From the NCBI RefSeq assembly GCF_004522235.1, contig NZ_SDLT01000022.1, positions 1 to 64,000 on the forward strand: DNA of 64,000 bases, given 5' to 3'. Every line of letters begins with the position of its first letter. Positions within the stretch are counted from its first letter, which is position 1. Under the pieces are notes generated by a model that did not search any database, was not told the DNA's origin, and worked only from the letters and a program-made list of their open reading frames with translations. The position numbers and the translations under genes were made by a program. Source of the stretch: Amycolatopsis nivea (GTDB lineage: Bacteria; Actinomycetota; Actinomycetes; Mycobacteriales; Pseudonocardiaceae). Of this stretch, positions 9,564-18,464 are shown piece by piece.

Positions 9564-9875
9564 TCAGCACTTGGCCCCGGACACCGGCGTCACGAAGCTG
9601 TCCGCGACCCACTTGCCGTCGGCGACCTTCCGGAACCCGTTCTGCACCACGGGTTGCGCGTCGAATTCCGCGCCGCGCAAGTACTTCCCGACGACCTTCC
9701 CGTTGCCCGCGGCGGTTTCCCGCGCGTTGAGCACGTCGGCGGTCACCGAGACCTTGCAGCCGGTCGGGGATCCCTGCGCGTCGGCCCGGCCTTTCTGGCC
9801 GAACGCGTAGATGACCACGACCGCGGCGACGACTCCGATAATAATCAGTGTCTTCTTGGGCAAACCCAGAATCAC
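9564..9875 (-). CDS. Membrane-anchored bacterial SH3-domain protein
   Basis: A 103-residue protein. A hydrophobic helix at residues 9-25 (LIIIGVVAAVVVIYAF) anchors it, leaving an SH3b-like domain outside: KVSVTADVLNARETAAGNGK, then GFRKVADGKWVADSFV. Two Cys (40 and 103) could form a disulfide. SH3b domains commonly bind peptidoglycan or ligands near it, so an envelope role is inferred. It is transcribed alone. Confidence 0.75.
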   Translation of the reverse strand: MILGLPKKTLIIIGVVAAVVVIYAFGQKGRADAQGSPTGCKVSVTADVLNARETAAGNGKVVGKYLRGAEFDAQPVVQNGFRKVADGKWVADSFVTPVSGAKC

Positions 9876-10000
9876 GGCCGCTCCTCAGTCGCGAAAAACC
9901 CCTCGTCCAGAGTAGGCAGTCCGACCCGGCCCGGACAGGTTCGCGACCCCATTCCACCCGGAGGTGCCAATCCTGTCACCGACACATCACGAAGAGTGAC

Positions 10001-10047
10001 AAAAAAGAGAAGGGCACCTCGGAAGACTCCTCCGAGGTGCCCTTCTC
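10001..10047 (-). terminator. Intrinsic terminator of icd
   Basis: A perfect 17-bp stem (10007-10023 with 10031-10047), seven-base loop, followed on the minus strand by six T residues (10006-10001). It lies 22 bp past the icd stop codon. Confidence 0.93.
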
Positions 10048-10068
10048 GCAAAAACGGCTAAAGAAAGA

Positions 10069-11292
10069 TCAGCCCTGCGCGATCTTCTTGGCCAGGTTCT
10101 CGTCCAGCGTCGCGAGGAAGTCCTCGGTCGTCTGCCATTCCTGGTCCTTGCCGACCAGCAGCGCGAGGTCCTTGGTCATCTTGCCGCCCTCGACGGTGTC
10201 GACGACGACCTGCTCCAGCTTGTTCGCGAAGCCGATGAGCTCCGAGTTGCCGTCCAGCTTGCCGCGGTGCTCGAGGCCGCGGGTCCACGCGTAGATCGAG
10301 GCGATCGGGTTCGTGGAGGTCGGCTTGCCCTGCTGGTGCTGGCGGTAGTGCCGGGTGACCGTGCCGTGCGCGGCCTCGGCCTCGACGGTCTTGCCGTCCG
10401 GCGTGCGCAGCACCGAGGTCATCAGGCCGAGCGAACCGAAGCCCTGCGCGACGGTGTCGGACTGGACGTCGCCGTCGTAGTTCTTGCACGCCCAGACGTA
10501 GCCGCCCTCCCACTTGAGCGACGCGGCGACCATGTCGTCGATCAGCCGGTGCTCGTAGGTGATGCCCTTGGCGTCGAAGTCCGACTTGAACTCGGTCTCG
10601 AAGATCTCCTGGAACACGTCCTTGAACATGCCGTCGTAGGCCTTGAGGATGGTGTTCTTGGTCGAGAGGTAGACCGGGTACTCGCGGTCGAGGCCGTACT
10701 GCAGCGACGCGCGCGCGAAGTCCTCGATCGACTTGCGGTAGTTGTACATCCCCATCGCGACGCCGCCGCCCTCGGGGAAGTTCGCGACCTGGAACTCCAT
10801 CGGCTCGGAGCCGTCTTCGGGGGTGTAGGTCATCGTCAGGGTGCCCGGGCCGGGGACCTTGAAGTTGGTGGCCTTGTACTGGTCGCCGTGCGCGTGGCGG
10901 CCGATGATGATCGGCTTGGTCCAGCCGGGTACCAGCCGGGGCACGTTGCGCATGACGATCGGCTCGCGGAAGATCACGCCGCCGAGGATGTTGCGGATGG
11001 TCCCGTTCGGGGACACCCACATCTTCTTGAGGCCGAACTCCTCCACGCGCGCCTCGTCGGGCGTGATCGTGGCGCACTTGACGCCGACGCCGTGCTGCTT
11101 GATGGCGTTGGCGGCGTCGACCGTGATCTGGTCGTCGGTGCGGTCCCGCTCCTCGATGCCCAGGTCGTAGTAGTCCAGGTTGACGTCCAGGTACGGGTGG
11201 ATCAGCTTGTCCTTGATGAACTGCCAAATGATGCGGGTCATCTCGTCGCCGTCGAGTTCGACAACGGTGCCCTGGACCTTGATCTTGGCCAT
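10069..11292 (-). CDS. icd: NADP-dependent isocitrate dehydrogenase (Icd1 type)
   Basis: A 407-residue TCA-cycle enzyme converting isocitrate to 2-oxoglutarate and CO2 with NADP. It is the eukaryote-like homodimeric class: MAKIKVQG at the start, the substrate segment SPNGTIRNILGG, and the C-terminal GTVTRHYRQHQQGKPTSTNP nucleotide region. Length matches M. tuberculosis Icd1 (about 409). The frame is open 21 codons upstream but the conserved protein begins at ATG 11292. It has its own strong terminator. Confidence 0.96.
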   Translation of the reverse strand: MAKIKVQGTVVELDGDEMTRIIWQFIKDKLIHPYLDVNLDYYDLGIEERDRTDDQITVDAANAIKQHGVGVKCATITPDEARVEEFGLKKMWVSPNGTIRNILGGVIFREPIVMRNVPRLVPGWTKPIIIGRHAHGDQYKATNFKVPGPGTLTMTYTPEDGSEPMEFQVANFPEGGGVAMGMYNYRKSIEDFARASLQYGLDREYPVYLSTKNTILKAYDGMFKDVFQEIFETEFKSDFDAKGITYEHRLIDDMVAASLKWEGGYVWACKNYDGDVQSDTVAQGFGSLGLMTSVLRTPDGKTVEAEAAHGTVTRHYRQHQQGKPTSTNPIASIYAWTRGLEHRGKLDGNSELIGFANKLEQVVVDTVEGGKMTKDLALLVGKDQEWQTTEDFLATLDENLAKKIAQG

Positions 11293-11508
11293 GAGCAGCG
11301 GTGCTCCTTCCGCGGATCTTCGCGTTCGCTTCTTCGCTCTCCGATAGCGGTACAAGCGTACTGCTTAACAGAGCTGGATGGTTCCAGAAGTGGTCGGAAT
11401 CAAGTCTCTACCACCCTTGACCCGGCCTGCCGACCGGGCACGACTGCGGAACCAGCCGAGCGGGCCGCCCGTCCCATCGCGGCAAGCACCGCACTGGGAG
11501 GTCCCGCC

Positions 11509-11997
11509 ATGTCATACCCCGAGCCGTACTCCGTTTATCCTCCCGCGGGCGGCCCGGTCGCCGCACCGGCGGGCAGCCGGGCGGTGGCGCGCGTGCTCAG
11601 CGGGCTGTGCGGGCTCGTCCTCACCCCGGTCGCGCTCGGGCTGCTGGCCTACGGCAGCTACCTGCACCAGCGGCAGATCGCGGCTTCGTTCGCCGAACAC
11701 GGGGACGCCCTCGGCATCACGTTGGCGGTGGCGGGCGCGGTGCTCCTGTTCGGGGTCGCCGTGCTCGGCGCGTGGTCGGGAACCGGACCGATCGCGGGCG
11801 GGCTGGTGTGGTGCCTGGTCCCGGGGGTGATCACGCTGGTGGCGCCGCGCTCGGCGTTCGATCTGCTCGACCTGCTGCCGCGCGGCGAGATGACCGTGGG
11901 CGTGGCCGGGTGGATGTCGTCGGGCGCGCTGCTCGGCACCGGGTTCCTGCTGGTCGGCACGGGTCTGGCGGTCCGGCTGGCGCGTCGGCGCAGGTAG
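11509..11997 (+). CDS. Hypothetical four-helix membrane protein
   Basis: A 162-residue protein: a Pro/Tyr-rich cytoplasmic N-terminus (residues 1-25) and four hydrophobic helices (about 29-50, 66-86, 91-108, 128-153), ending in ARRRR. The ATG at 11509 has GGGAGG upstream; the open frame extends further back but is antisense to icd. I do not recognise a family. It lies close upstream of the DUF2203 gene and could be co-transcribed. Confidence 0.75.
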   Translation: MSYPEPYSVYPPAGGPVAAPAGSRAVARVLSGLCGLVLTPVALGLLAYGSYLHQRQIAASFAEHGDALGITLAVAGAVLLFGVAVLGAWSGTGPIAGGLVWCLVPGVITLVAPRSAFDLLDLLPRGEMTVGVAGWMSSGALLGTGFLLVGTGLAVRLARRRR

Positions 11998-12034
11998 CGG
12001 CGGACCGGCGCGGGCCCGGTGAGACTATTTGCAG

Positions 12035-12400
12035 ATGGGATTGTTCACCGTAGCCGAGGCCCGCACCGAGCTCGCCCGGTTGCTTCCCGTGCTCGCCGAG
12101 CTGATCCGGGTCCGCGCCGACGCCGCCGAACTCGCCGCGTCGCTGCGCCCGGGCGGGCGGGACACCAGCCTCGGCGGCCTGCCGGAGTGGAAGGCCGCGC
12201 AGGCGAGGCTGGACGACCTGATGACCGCGATCCAGGCGACCGGAGCGGAGCTGAAGGGGTTCGCCCCGCTGCTGGTGGACTTCCCGGCTTCGCTCGACGG
12301 CGACGACGTCCTGTTGTGCTGGCTCGAAGGCGACCGCGAACTGTCCTGGTACCACCGGGCCGACCTCGGTTTCGCCGGCCGTCGCCGATTGCCCGGATAA
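12035..12400 (+). CDS. DUF2203 family protein
   Basis: A 121-residue soluble protein matching DUF2203 as I know it: N-terminal FTVAEARTELARLLPVL helix, a central helical region, and a C-terminal segment containing the conserved LCWLEGDRELSWYHRAD with its aromatic cluster. Function of the family is unknown. I start at ATG 12035; a TTG two codons earlier also opens the frame. It follows the membrane protein gene by 37 bp and precedes the methyltransferase by 29 bp. Confidence 0.85.
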   Translation: MGLFTVAEARTELARLLPVLAELIRVRADAAELAASLRPGGRDTSLGGLPEWKAAQARLDDLMTAIQATGAELKGFAPLLVDFPASLDGDDVLLCWLEGDRELSWYHRADLGFAGRRRLPG

Positions 12401-12429
12401 TCACTGGTCAACCGCACTACGGTGGCTAG

Positions 12430-13029
12430 GTGAGCACACTTTTCGACGCCGACGCGGCGGGATACGACGAGGACACCTTCCACCCGTATGTGGCCGAGCA
12501 GCTGATCGGCGGCCTGGCCCCCAAGCCCACTCTCCTGGTCGACGTCGCCGCCGGCACCGGCGCGGCAGCCTTCGCGGCCCTGCGCCTGGAACCGGCCGCG
12601 GTATTCGCGATCGACCTCTCCCCCGCGATGATCGAGATCGCCCGCACCAAGGCCGCCGACCGCGACCCGGACGGCCGGATCACCTGGCAGGTCGGCTCCG
12701 CGGTCCCGCTGCCGATCGGCGACGGCGAGGCGGACGCGGTCGTCTGCGCGTCGGCGCTGCACTTCCTGGGCGCGCGCGCCTTGACCGACTGGCGGCGAGT
12801 GCTGCGCCCGGGCGGGAAGCTGGCGTTCAGCGTGGTGTCGGCAGAACGCTTCAAGCCGACCGGCAGGTTCGCTGACGTGTTCCCGCGAGACCTGCGCGTC
12901 CCGGGCACCCTCGAGGAAGCCGCCGCGCTGGCCACCGACGCCGGATTCAGCTCGGCGAAGGCACAGCACGTGACGCTCGATCAGGGCGACCGGGTACGGC
13001 AGGTTTTCGCGGTGTTCGCGGAGGCTTAA
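12430..13029 (+). CDS. Class I SAM-dependent methyltransferase
   Basis: A 199-residue Rossmann-fold methyltransferase. Motif I is VDVAAGTGAAAFAAL (about residues 36-50), the acidic residue binding the SAM ribose follows in FAIDLSP, and the post-motif CASALHFLG and LRPGGKLAFSV (motif III) are present. Substrate unknown. GTG start. Its stop overlaps the stop of the convergent secreted-protein gene by four bases. Confidence 0.85.
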   Translation: MSTLFDADAAGYDEDTFHPYVAEQLIGGLAPKPTLLVDVAAGTGAAAFAALRLEPAAVFAIDLSPAMIEIARTKAADRDPDGRITWQVGSAVPLPIGDGEADAVVCASALHFLGARALTDWRRVLRPGGKLAFSVVSAERFKPTGRFADVFPRDLRVPGTLEEAAALATDAGFSSAKAQHVTLDQGDRVRQVFAVFAEA

Positions 13030-13535
13030 CGGTGGAAGTGCACCTCGCCGCGGGTAGCCGCGGCGGGGGTGCAGTGCAGGACGAAGGTGACGTCGAGATC
13101 CATGACCGCGCCGTCGGCCGCACGGGTTAGGCGGGAGACGGTGAAGTCGGCGGTCGCGTCCGGAAGTGCGCAAGCGCACGTGCCGCCCGCCTGGGACCCG
13201 CGGAACGCGATGAAGCTAGGCGTGGCGAGCTGCGGCGAATTCTGCGGCCGGACAGCGGCGTTCGAGTAAGTCCCCTCGTGCAGCTGCTGTCCGGCAGGCG
13301 CGCTCAGTTCCAGCCGGGCCCAGTCCCAGCCGTCGGGCGTCTCGGCGTCCACTTTCACCGCGCCGTTGTACTCCCAGGCTGTGACCTCGTCGACGGTCCA
13401 GGAAGCACTGCCTTCAAACGCGTAAGCGCCTTCGTCCGAGGTGTAGCCGAACCCGGCCGCCGGATCCGCGTGCGCGGCCGATGCCGTCCCGAACGCGATA
13501 CCCGTCGCAGCGACGAGCGCCAAGATTCTTCGCAT
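13026..13535 (-). CDS. Secreted hypothetical protein
   Basis: A 169-residue exported protein with a clear signal peptide (RRILALVAATGIAFGTASAAHA, cleavage about residue 23) and an acidic, beta-rich mature part. Two Cys (CAC near residue 121) and one near the C-terminus (HCTPAA) could pair. I do not recognise a family; repeated Trp/Tyr and a predicted beta-sandwich feel suggest a carbohydrate- or lipid-surface domain, but that is only an impression. Confidence 0.7.
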   Translation of the reverse strand: MRRILALVAATGIAFGTASAAHADPAAGFGYTSDEGAYAFEGSASWTVDEVTAWEYNGAVKVDAETPDGWDWARLELSAPAGQQLHEGTYSNAAVRPQNSPQLATPSFIAFRGSQAGGTCACALPDATADFTVSRLTRAADGAVMDLDVTFVLHCTPAAATRGEVHFHR

Positions 13536-13603
13536 GATTCCCCTCCCCTGGGTCGCTGCCGATCTTGGCAGGATTCCCTGCGCTGCGGCGGAAAATCCCC
13601 CAT

Positions 13604-14016
13604 TCAGCCGTGCAGCTGAGCCCCCTTGAGGATCTTGTCCACCGCGTTCTTCGGCCCGTGCACGGCCATCCCCGCCAACGCCAGCTTCTCCGTCGGCACC
13701 GCCCGCACCGCCGCGCGATTGTCGACGTCATTGCCGGTCTGGAACAGCTCGTCGGTGAAGATCGAGAACCGCAGACCCCGCGAGAGCGCGCGGCTGTGCG
13801 CCACGCGAGCGTCTCCGCGGTGCCGGCGAACACGAGTACCGGCTGGCGGAACATCGGCAGGTACTCGGTGTCGTCGGCGTCGAGGTAAGGCTCGCCGATC
13901 AGTTCGGGCGTCGTGTGCGCCACGCCGCTCACCAGGAACGCCGTGACGTTCAGCCGTTGCCACGAGGCCAGGTCGTCCCGCAGCAGCACGGCGATCTTCG
14001 TGTCGAATCGGTTCAT
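13604..14016 (-). pseudogene. DUF2000 family gene broken by a single-base frameshift
   Basis: Two adjacent frames together make one DUF2000 protein of about 137 residues. Frame one runs from ATG 14016 (MNRFDTKIAVLLRDDLASW) through LIGEPYLDADD and FRQPVLVFAG. The reading then has to shift near 13804, after ETLA, into a frame that continues AHSRALSRGLRFSIFTDEL, AVPTEKLALAG and VDKILKGAQLHG. The span is 413 nt, one base short of a whole number of codons, so one base is missing (a G in the coding strand would restore AVAHSRAL). It is either a recent inactivation or a sequencing error. It diverges from an AraC-type regulator, a common partner of this family. Confidence 0.8.
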
Positions 14017-14066
14017 GCGGGACAGCATCGGCCCGGCACCGCGTGCGGGTCTTGTACGTTTTGAAC

Positions 14067-14828
14067 ATGACGGTGTCGGCTTGGTGCCCTCCGGTGCCTG
14101 GGATCGCCGAGGCGTTCCACGCCCGGTTCACCGACCACGCCTACCCCGCGCACACGCACGACACCTGGACGCTGCTGATCGTCGACGACGGCGCGATCAG
14201 CTACGACCTCGACCGGCACCACCATGGCGCCCTCGGCACGGCCGTCACCCTGCTGCCGCCGAACGTCGCGCACGACGGGCGCGCCGCGACCAGCCACGGC
14301 TTCCGCAAACGCGTGCTCTACCTCGACGCCGACGTCCTCGGCGACGACCTGATCGGGGCCGCCGTCGACCAGCCGAGCCTGCCGGATCCGTTGCTGCGCA
14401 CCAGGATTCACCAGCTGCACCAGTCGCTGACCGAACCGCTGGAAGCCGAAAGCCGCCTAGCCCTGGTCGCCGAGCGGCTGCGCACCCACCTCGGCCGCTT
14501 GACGGTGGCGCCGCCCGACCGCAGCCTGGCCGACGACCTGCGCGACCTCCTGGACGAACGCCTGCCCGATTCCCTGACGCTGGCCGACGCCTCCGAGGTA
14601 TTGGGCGCGCACCCCGTCCACCTGGTCCGCGCCTTCGGCCGCCGTTTCGGGCTGCCGCCGCACCGGTACGTCACCGGCCGCCGCGTCGACCACGCCCGCC
14701 GCCTCCTGCTCGACGGCACCCCGCCCGCCGCCGTCGCCACGACCGCCGGGTTCACCGACCAAGCTCACCTGACCCGACACTTCCGTCGCTACCTCGGCAC
14801 CACCCCGGCCCGCTTCGCACGCGGCTGA
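14067..14828 (+). CDS. AraC family transcriptional regulator
   Basis: A 253-residue regulator. The N-terminal half is an AraC cupin-type sensor (HAYPAHTHDTWTLLIVDDG, with His metal/ligand-like residues; LLPPNVAHDGR). The C-terminal half has two helix-turn-helix motifs: SLTLADASEVLGAHPVHLVR and AAVATTAGFTDQAHLTRHFR, then LGTTPARFARG. ATG 14067 gives a 50-bp shared intergenic region with the DUF2000 gene, which it probably controls. No strong ribosome-binding site precedes it, so the mRNA may be nearly leaderless. Confidence 0.9.
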   Translation: MTVSAWCPPVPGIAEAFHARFTDHAYPAHTHDTWTLLIVDDGAISYDLDRHHHGALGTAVTLLPPNVAHDGRAATSHGFRKRVLYLDADVLGDDLIGAAVDQPSLPDPLLRTRIHQLHQSLTEPLEAESRLALVAERLRTHLGRLTVAPPDRSLADDLRDLLDERLPDSLTLADASEVLGAHPVHLVRAFGRRFGLPPHRYVTGRRVDHARRLLLDGTPPAAVATTAGFTDQAHLTRHFRRYLGTTPARFARG

Positions 14829-14855
14829 CCGGGCGGTTTGTGCGAAGATGGCCCC

Positions 14856-15437
14856 ATGCTGCGCGAACTGCACCTGACCGGCGACCCGGCGGCCGACAAG
14901 CTGCTCAACGACGACCCGTTCGCCCTGCTCACCGGGATGCTGCTGGACCAGCAGTACCCGATGGAGCACGCCTTCGCGGGCCCGCGGAAGATCGCCGACC
15001 GGATGGACGGCTTCTCGCTGCAGAAGATCGCCGCCACCGACGTCGAGGCATTCGTCGAGATGTGCGTCGTCCCGCCCGCGATCCACCGCTACGGCGGCTC
15101 GATGGCCCGCCGGGTGCACGCGCTGGCGCTGCACATCATCGAGAACTACGACGGCCGCACCGAAGGCATCTGGCTGGACGGCCGCCCCAAGCCGGACGGC
15201 GAAGAGGTGCTGAAGCGGCTCAAGGCACTGCCCGGTTTCGGCGAGCAGAAGGCGAAAATCTTCCTAGCACTGCTGGGCAAACAGCGCGGCGTCGCCCCGA
15301 AGGGCTGGCGCGAAGCCGCAGGCGCATACGGCGACCGCGGCTCCCGCCGGTCCATTGCGGACGTGACGGACGCCAAGACGCTGGGCGAGGTGCGCGCGTT
15401 CAAGAAGGCCGCGAAGGCCGCGGCTAAGGCGAACTGA
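14856..15437 (+). CDS. HhH-GPD-type base excision DNA repair protein
   Basis: A 193-residue DNA glycosylase-like protein. The helix-hairpin-helix is LKRLKALPGFGEQKAKIFLALL (about residues 116-137), where the conserved catalytic Asp of the classic Nth/AlkA family is not obvious. The N-terminal FALLTGMLLDQQYPMEHAF segment is characteristic of the actinobacterial HhH-GPD subfamily. The Lys/Ala-rich tail may contact DNA. ATG 14856 is preferred over an upstream TTG. It lies 27 bp after the AraC gene. Confidence 0.85.
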   Translation: MLRELHLTGDPAADKLLNDDPFALLTGMLLDQQYPMEHAFAGPRKIADRMDGFSLQKIAATDVEAFVEMCVVPPAIHRYGGSMARRVHALALHIIENYDGRTEGIWLDGRPKPDGEEVLKRLKALPGFGEQKAKIFLALLGKQRGVAPKGWREAAGAYGDRGSRRSIADVTDAKTLGEVRAFKKAAKAAAKAN

Positions 15438-15539
15438 CTCAGCCTCGCGCGAACACGCGGATCTTGAGCCGCCCGGCAACTGGGCGAACCGATACAGTGG
15501 GCTGTGTCGAGGACGAATCCACATCATGAAGGAGGGGCC

Positions 15540-16190
15540 GTGGTCGACAAGTTCGCCGATCCGCTGCTGACTCCCAAAGAAGTGGCTCGGCACCTGCAGA
15601 TTCCTCAGTCCACCATGTACTACTGGCTCGGCGAGAAGGCAGACGGTACGCCGCTGGTGCACCGAGTCGAACCGGAACGACATGGCAGGCCGTCAGTTCC
15701 GTTTGTCGCCGTGATCGAGGCCTACGTGCTTCGAGCGCTGCGCGATCTCGGACTGACCAAACGAAAGATCCGTGACGCCGCTGCTGAGGTTCGTCGGTCG
15801 TTTCACACGCCGTATGCACTGGCGACGAAGCAGATCGCAACCGACGGAGTGGACATCTTCCTCCACTACGCGGACGGGGACCTCGCGCGCGTCGGAGATG
15901 GTCAGCGACCGTTCCGCGAGATCATCAACGATTACCTGCATTTCATTGAATGGGACGCTGCGGACGGTTTCGCCGGAAGCCTGCGCCTCCGGCAGTACCC
16001 CGATGTGGCACCGGTGGTGATCGACCCACGGTTCGGATGGGGCACGCCCGTTGTCGAGTCGACGAAGGTACCGGTCGACGCCGTCGTCGATCTTTGGCTG
16101 GCCGGCGAATCCTTCACCGACGTCGCTTACGAATACGGTCTCACTTCGGAACAGGTCGAAGCGATCTGCAGAGTAGGCCGTGCCGCCTGA
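15540..16190 (+). CDS. Probable antitoxin: HTH plus DUF433 protein
   Basis: A 216-residue two-domain protein. The N-terminus has a MerR/excisionase-like HTH (LLTPKEVARHLQIPQSTMYY). The C-terminus is a DUF433 domain (GTPVVESTKVPVDAVVDLWL, then YGLTSEQVEAICR). The GTG start at 15540 has a strong AGGAGGGG two to ten bases upstream. Its 3' end overlaps the next gene by 11 nt, implying translational coupling. DUF433 proteins are known antitoxins to PIN-like toxins, so toxin neutralisation plus autorepression is inferred. Third-position GC is lower than in neighbours, consistent with recent acquisition. Confidence 0.78.
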   Translation: MVDKFADPLLTPKEVARHLQIPQSTMYYWLGEKADGTPLVHRVEPERHGRPSVPFVAVIEAYVLRALRDLGLTKRKIRDAAAEVRRSFHTPYALATKQIATDGVDIFLHYADGDLARVGDGQRPFREIINDYLHFIEWDAADGFAGSLRLRQYPDVAPVVIDPRFGWGTPVVESTKVPVDAVVDLWLAGESFTDVAYEYGLTSEQVEAICRVGRAA

Positions 16191-16566
16191 GTTTTTCCTC
16201 GATCGAGGGCTAGGACGAAGGCTGGCCGAAGAGCTGACCGACCTCGGCTGGATCGTGCACCGAGCAGCCGCGCACTTCCCGGACGATGCCCAACACGTCG
16301 CCGACGAGGACTGGCTGGACTACGGCCTGGCCCGGGGATGGTCGCCATTGTGCAAAGACGGCCGGATCAAAGGTCGTGACACGGAACGCGCACCGCTGGA
16401 GACGTACGGCGGGGTTCTTTTCTATCTCGACAACCAACGCCTCAGGGTCGACGACATGGTGGCTCGATTCGAGCAGCATCGGCAAGCGATCCACCGGGCC
16501 GTAGCACGTGGCGGCCCGCGCGCATACGCAGTCGGTGCGCACAGCCTGCGTGCAACCTGGCCATGA
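16180..16566 (+). CDS. Probable toxin: PIN-like domain protein
   Basis: A 128-residue protein resembling the VapC45/DUF5615-type PIN-like family. An N-terminal acidic residue appears in FFLDRGLGRRLAEEL and a central acidic cluster in DEDWLDYG, followed by SPLCKDGRIKGRD. Such proteins are expected to be metal-dependent RNases. The GTG start lies inside the upstream antitoxin gene (11-nt overlap), a typical toxin-antitoxin layout. RNase activity and target are inferred only. Confidence 0.72.
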   Translation: MPPEFFLDRGLGRRLAEELTDLGWIVHRAAAHFPDDAQHVADEDWLDYGLARGWSPLCKDGRIKGRDTERAPLETYGGVLFYLDNQRLRVDDMVARFEQHRQAIHRAVARGGPRAYAVGAHSLRATWP

Positions 16567-16584
16567 CTCGTCAGGCCGTCTGAC

Positions 16585-17229
16585 TCAGCCTCGCGCGAAC
16601 CAGACCACGTCCGGTTCCCCGCGCGGCACCGGAATCTCCACCACGTCCACCTCGGCGAACCGCTCCCGCAGGCGAGCCGTGAACCCCGGTGCCGCGCCCG
16701 CGCTCCACACCGCCAGCACCCCGTCTGGGCGCAGCAGCTGAGACAACCGCTCCAGGCCGGAAGCCGCGTACAGCGACGCATTCCCCTCGGTGACCGTCCA
16801 CTCTGGACCGTTGTCGATGTCCAGGCACAGCGCGTCGAACGTCTCGCTCGTCGTCCGCAGCCACTCCAGCAGGTCCGCCTCGACCACCGTCACCCGCGGG
16901 TCGGCCAGCGCCGCGCCGTGCACCTCGCGCAGCGGACCGGTGCGGTTCCAGGCGATCACGGCAGGTTCGCGTTCCACGACCACGACCTCGGAAACCACAC
17001 TGTGGTCCAGCGCGGCACGCAGCGAGAACCCGACGCCGAGGCCGCCGATCAGCACTCGGGCGCCGGGTGCGAGCCGGTCGGCCGCTCCGGTCACGAGCAG
17101 CCGTTCCGACTCGCCGTTGCGGGTGTCCATCAGGAACATCCCGTTTTCGATCACCTCGAACTCGGCGCCGTCGCGCCGCAGCACCAGTTCGCCGCCGTGC
17201 CCGGGCACGGTTTCCAGTACCTCTGCCAC
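16585..17229 (-). CDS. Spermidine synthase-like methyltransferase-fold protein
   Basis: A 214-residue Rossmann-fold protein of the spermidine synthase-like group. SAM/dcSAM-binding signature VLIGGLGVGFSLRAAL (about residues 59-74), acidic residue in VVVEREP, and LCLDIDNGPEW resembling the catalytic-loop region. The N-terminal beta domain of true spermidine synthases is short here, so aminopropyl transfer is uncertain. GTG start. Its start lies 13 bp after the stop of the MFS gene upstream, so the two probably form an operon. Confidence 0.75.
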   Translation of the reverse strand: MAEVLETVPGHGGELVLRRDGAEFEVIENGMFLMDTRNGESERLLVTGAADRLAPGARVLIGGLGVGFSLRAALDHSVVSEVVVVEREPAVIAWNRTGPLREVHGAALADPRVTVVEADLLEWLRTTSETFDALCLDIDNGPEWTVTEGNASLYAASGLERLSQLLRPDGVLAVWSAGAAPGFTARLRERFAEVDVVEIPVPRGEPDVVWFARG

Positions 17230-17242
17230 GCCCGGCAGCTTC

Positions 17243-18433
17243 TCAGACCGCGACCTCTTCGCGGACCTCAGCCCGCTTCCGCGCGCCCCAGAAGAACACG
17301 ACCACCAGCATCGCCGCGGCGGCGAGGATCGCGGCGATCTCCGGCAGGACGGTCGGCCCGGCCGAGGTCAGCACCGCGCCGCCGACAACGCCGGACAGCC
17401 CGACACCCAGGTAGATCGCCGACGCGTTGAGCGACAGCGCAAGCCCGGCGTGCCCCGGCGACAACTCGATGAGCCGGTGCTGCAACGGCGGACTGAACGA
17501 CCAGTTCGCCAAGCCCCACACGAACAACGTGATCCCGGCCCCGACGACGGTCGTCGCGGTGAACGGCAGCAGCACCATCACGGCGGTGAACCCGATGAGC
17601 ACGATCAGCAGCGGCTTGCGCGCACCCCACCGGTCGGCCGCGCGGCCGCCGGCGAAGTTGCCGATCGCGCCGCCGATGCCGTAGCAGAACAGCAGCACCG
17701 TGATCGTCCCGCCGGAAACGCCCGCGGTCGCGGACAGCACCGGCGACACCAGCGTGTAGACCATGAACGCAGCGAGGCAGGCGAGCGTGGTGGTGACCAG
17801 TAGCGCGACCACCCGCTTGTCCCGTGCGACCGCGAACCGCTCGGCGAGCCCGACCACCGGCGGCGGCGCGACCTTCGGCAACGCGACCTGCACGCCGATC
17901 GCACCGAGCAGCGAAAGGATGCCGACGAACAGAAACGCGCCCTCGTAGCCGAACTGCTGGGAGATCACGCTGCCCAGCGGAACGCCGAAGATCAACGCGA
18001 TGGTGAGTCCCCCGAACACCAGCGACACAGCTCGTCCGCGACGTTCCGGCGTGGTCAGTTCAGCCGCGACGGCCGTGGCGGCCGGGGTGTAGACGGCGGC
18101 CCCGATCGCCGTGACGACCCGCGCGATGAGCAGCGTGGTGTACCCCGGCGCGACGGCCGCGAAGACGTTCCCGACCGCGGCCACCGCGAGCGCGGCGACC
18201 AGCAGCGTGCGCCGTTCCCACCGGCCGGTGGCGGCGGCGAACAACGGCGAGCCCACCGCGTACGCGATGGCGAACGAGGTGACGAGCTGCGCTGCGGCCG
18301 TCGCGGAGATGTGCAGCTCGGAGGTGAGCGCCGGCAACAGCCCGGCCACGATGTAGCCGCTGGTGCCGACGCCGAAGGCCCCGAACGCGAGCACCGAGTT
18401 CCGGGCCGCCGCCGAGGACGAGACGCTGGACAT
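17243..18433 (-). CDS. MFS transporter (DHA1-type drug/metabolite exporter)
   Basis: A 396-residue major facilitator with 12 predicted helices. The A-like motif between helices 2 and 3 is present (SPLFAAATGRWERRTLL) and the helix-5 stretch resembles motif C of antiporters (FGVPLGSVISQQFGYEGAFL). GGGGGA precedes the ATG start. It diverges from an ArsR-type regulator with a palindromic intergenic region, so repression by that regulator is inferred. Substrate unknown. Confidence 0.9.
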   Translation of the reverse strand: MSSVSSSAAARNSVLAFGAFGVGTSGYIVAGLLPALTSELHISATAAAQLVTSFAIAYAVGSPLFAAATGRWERRTLLVAALAVAAVGNVFAAVAPGYTTLLIARVVTAIGAAVYTPAATAVAAELTTPERRGRAVSLVFGGLTIALIFGVPLGSVISQQFGYEGAFLFVGILSLLGAIGVQVALPKVAPPPVVGLAERFAVARDKRVVALLVTTTLACLAAFMVYTLVSPVLSATAGVSGGTITVLLFCYGIGGAIGNFAGGRAADRWGARKPLLIVLIGFTAVMVLLPFTATTVVGAGITLFVWGLANWSFSPPLQHRLIELSPGHAGLALSLNASAIYLGVGLSGVVGGAVLTSAGPTVLPEIAAILAAAAMLVVVFFWGARKRAEVREEVAV

Positions 18434-18464
18434 GAATGTTCCCCCAAGGAAACCTGAACGGATA

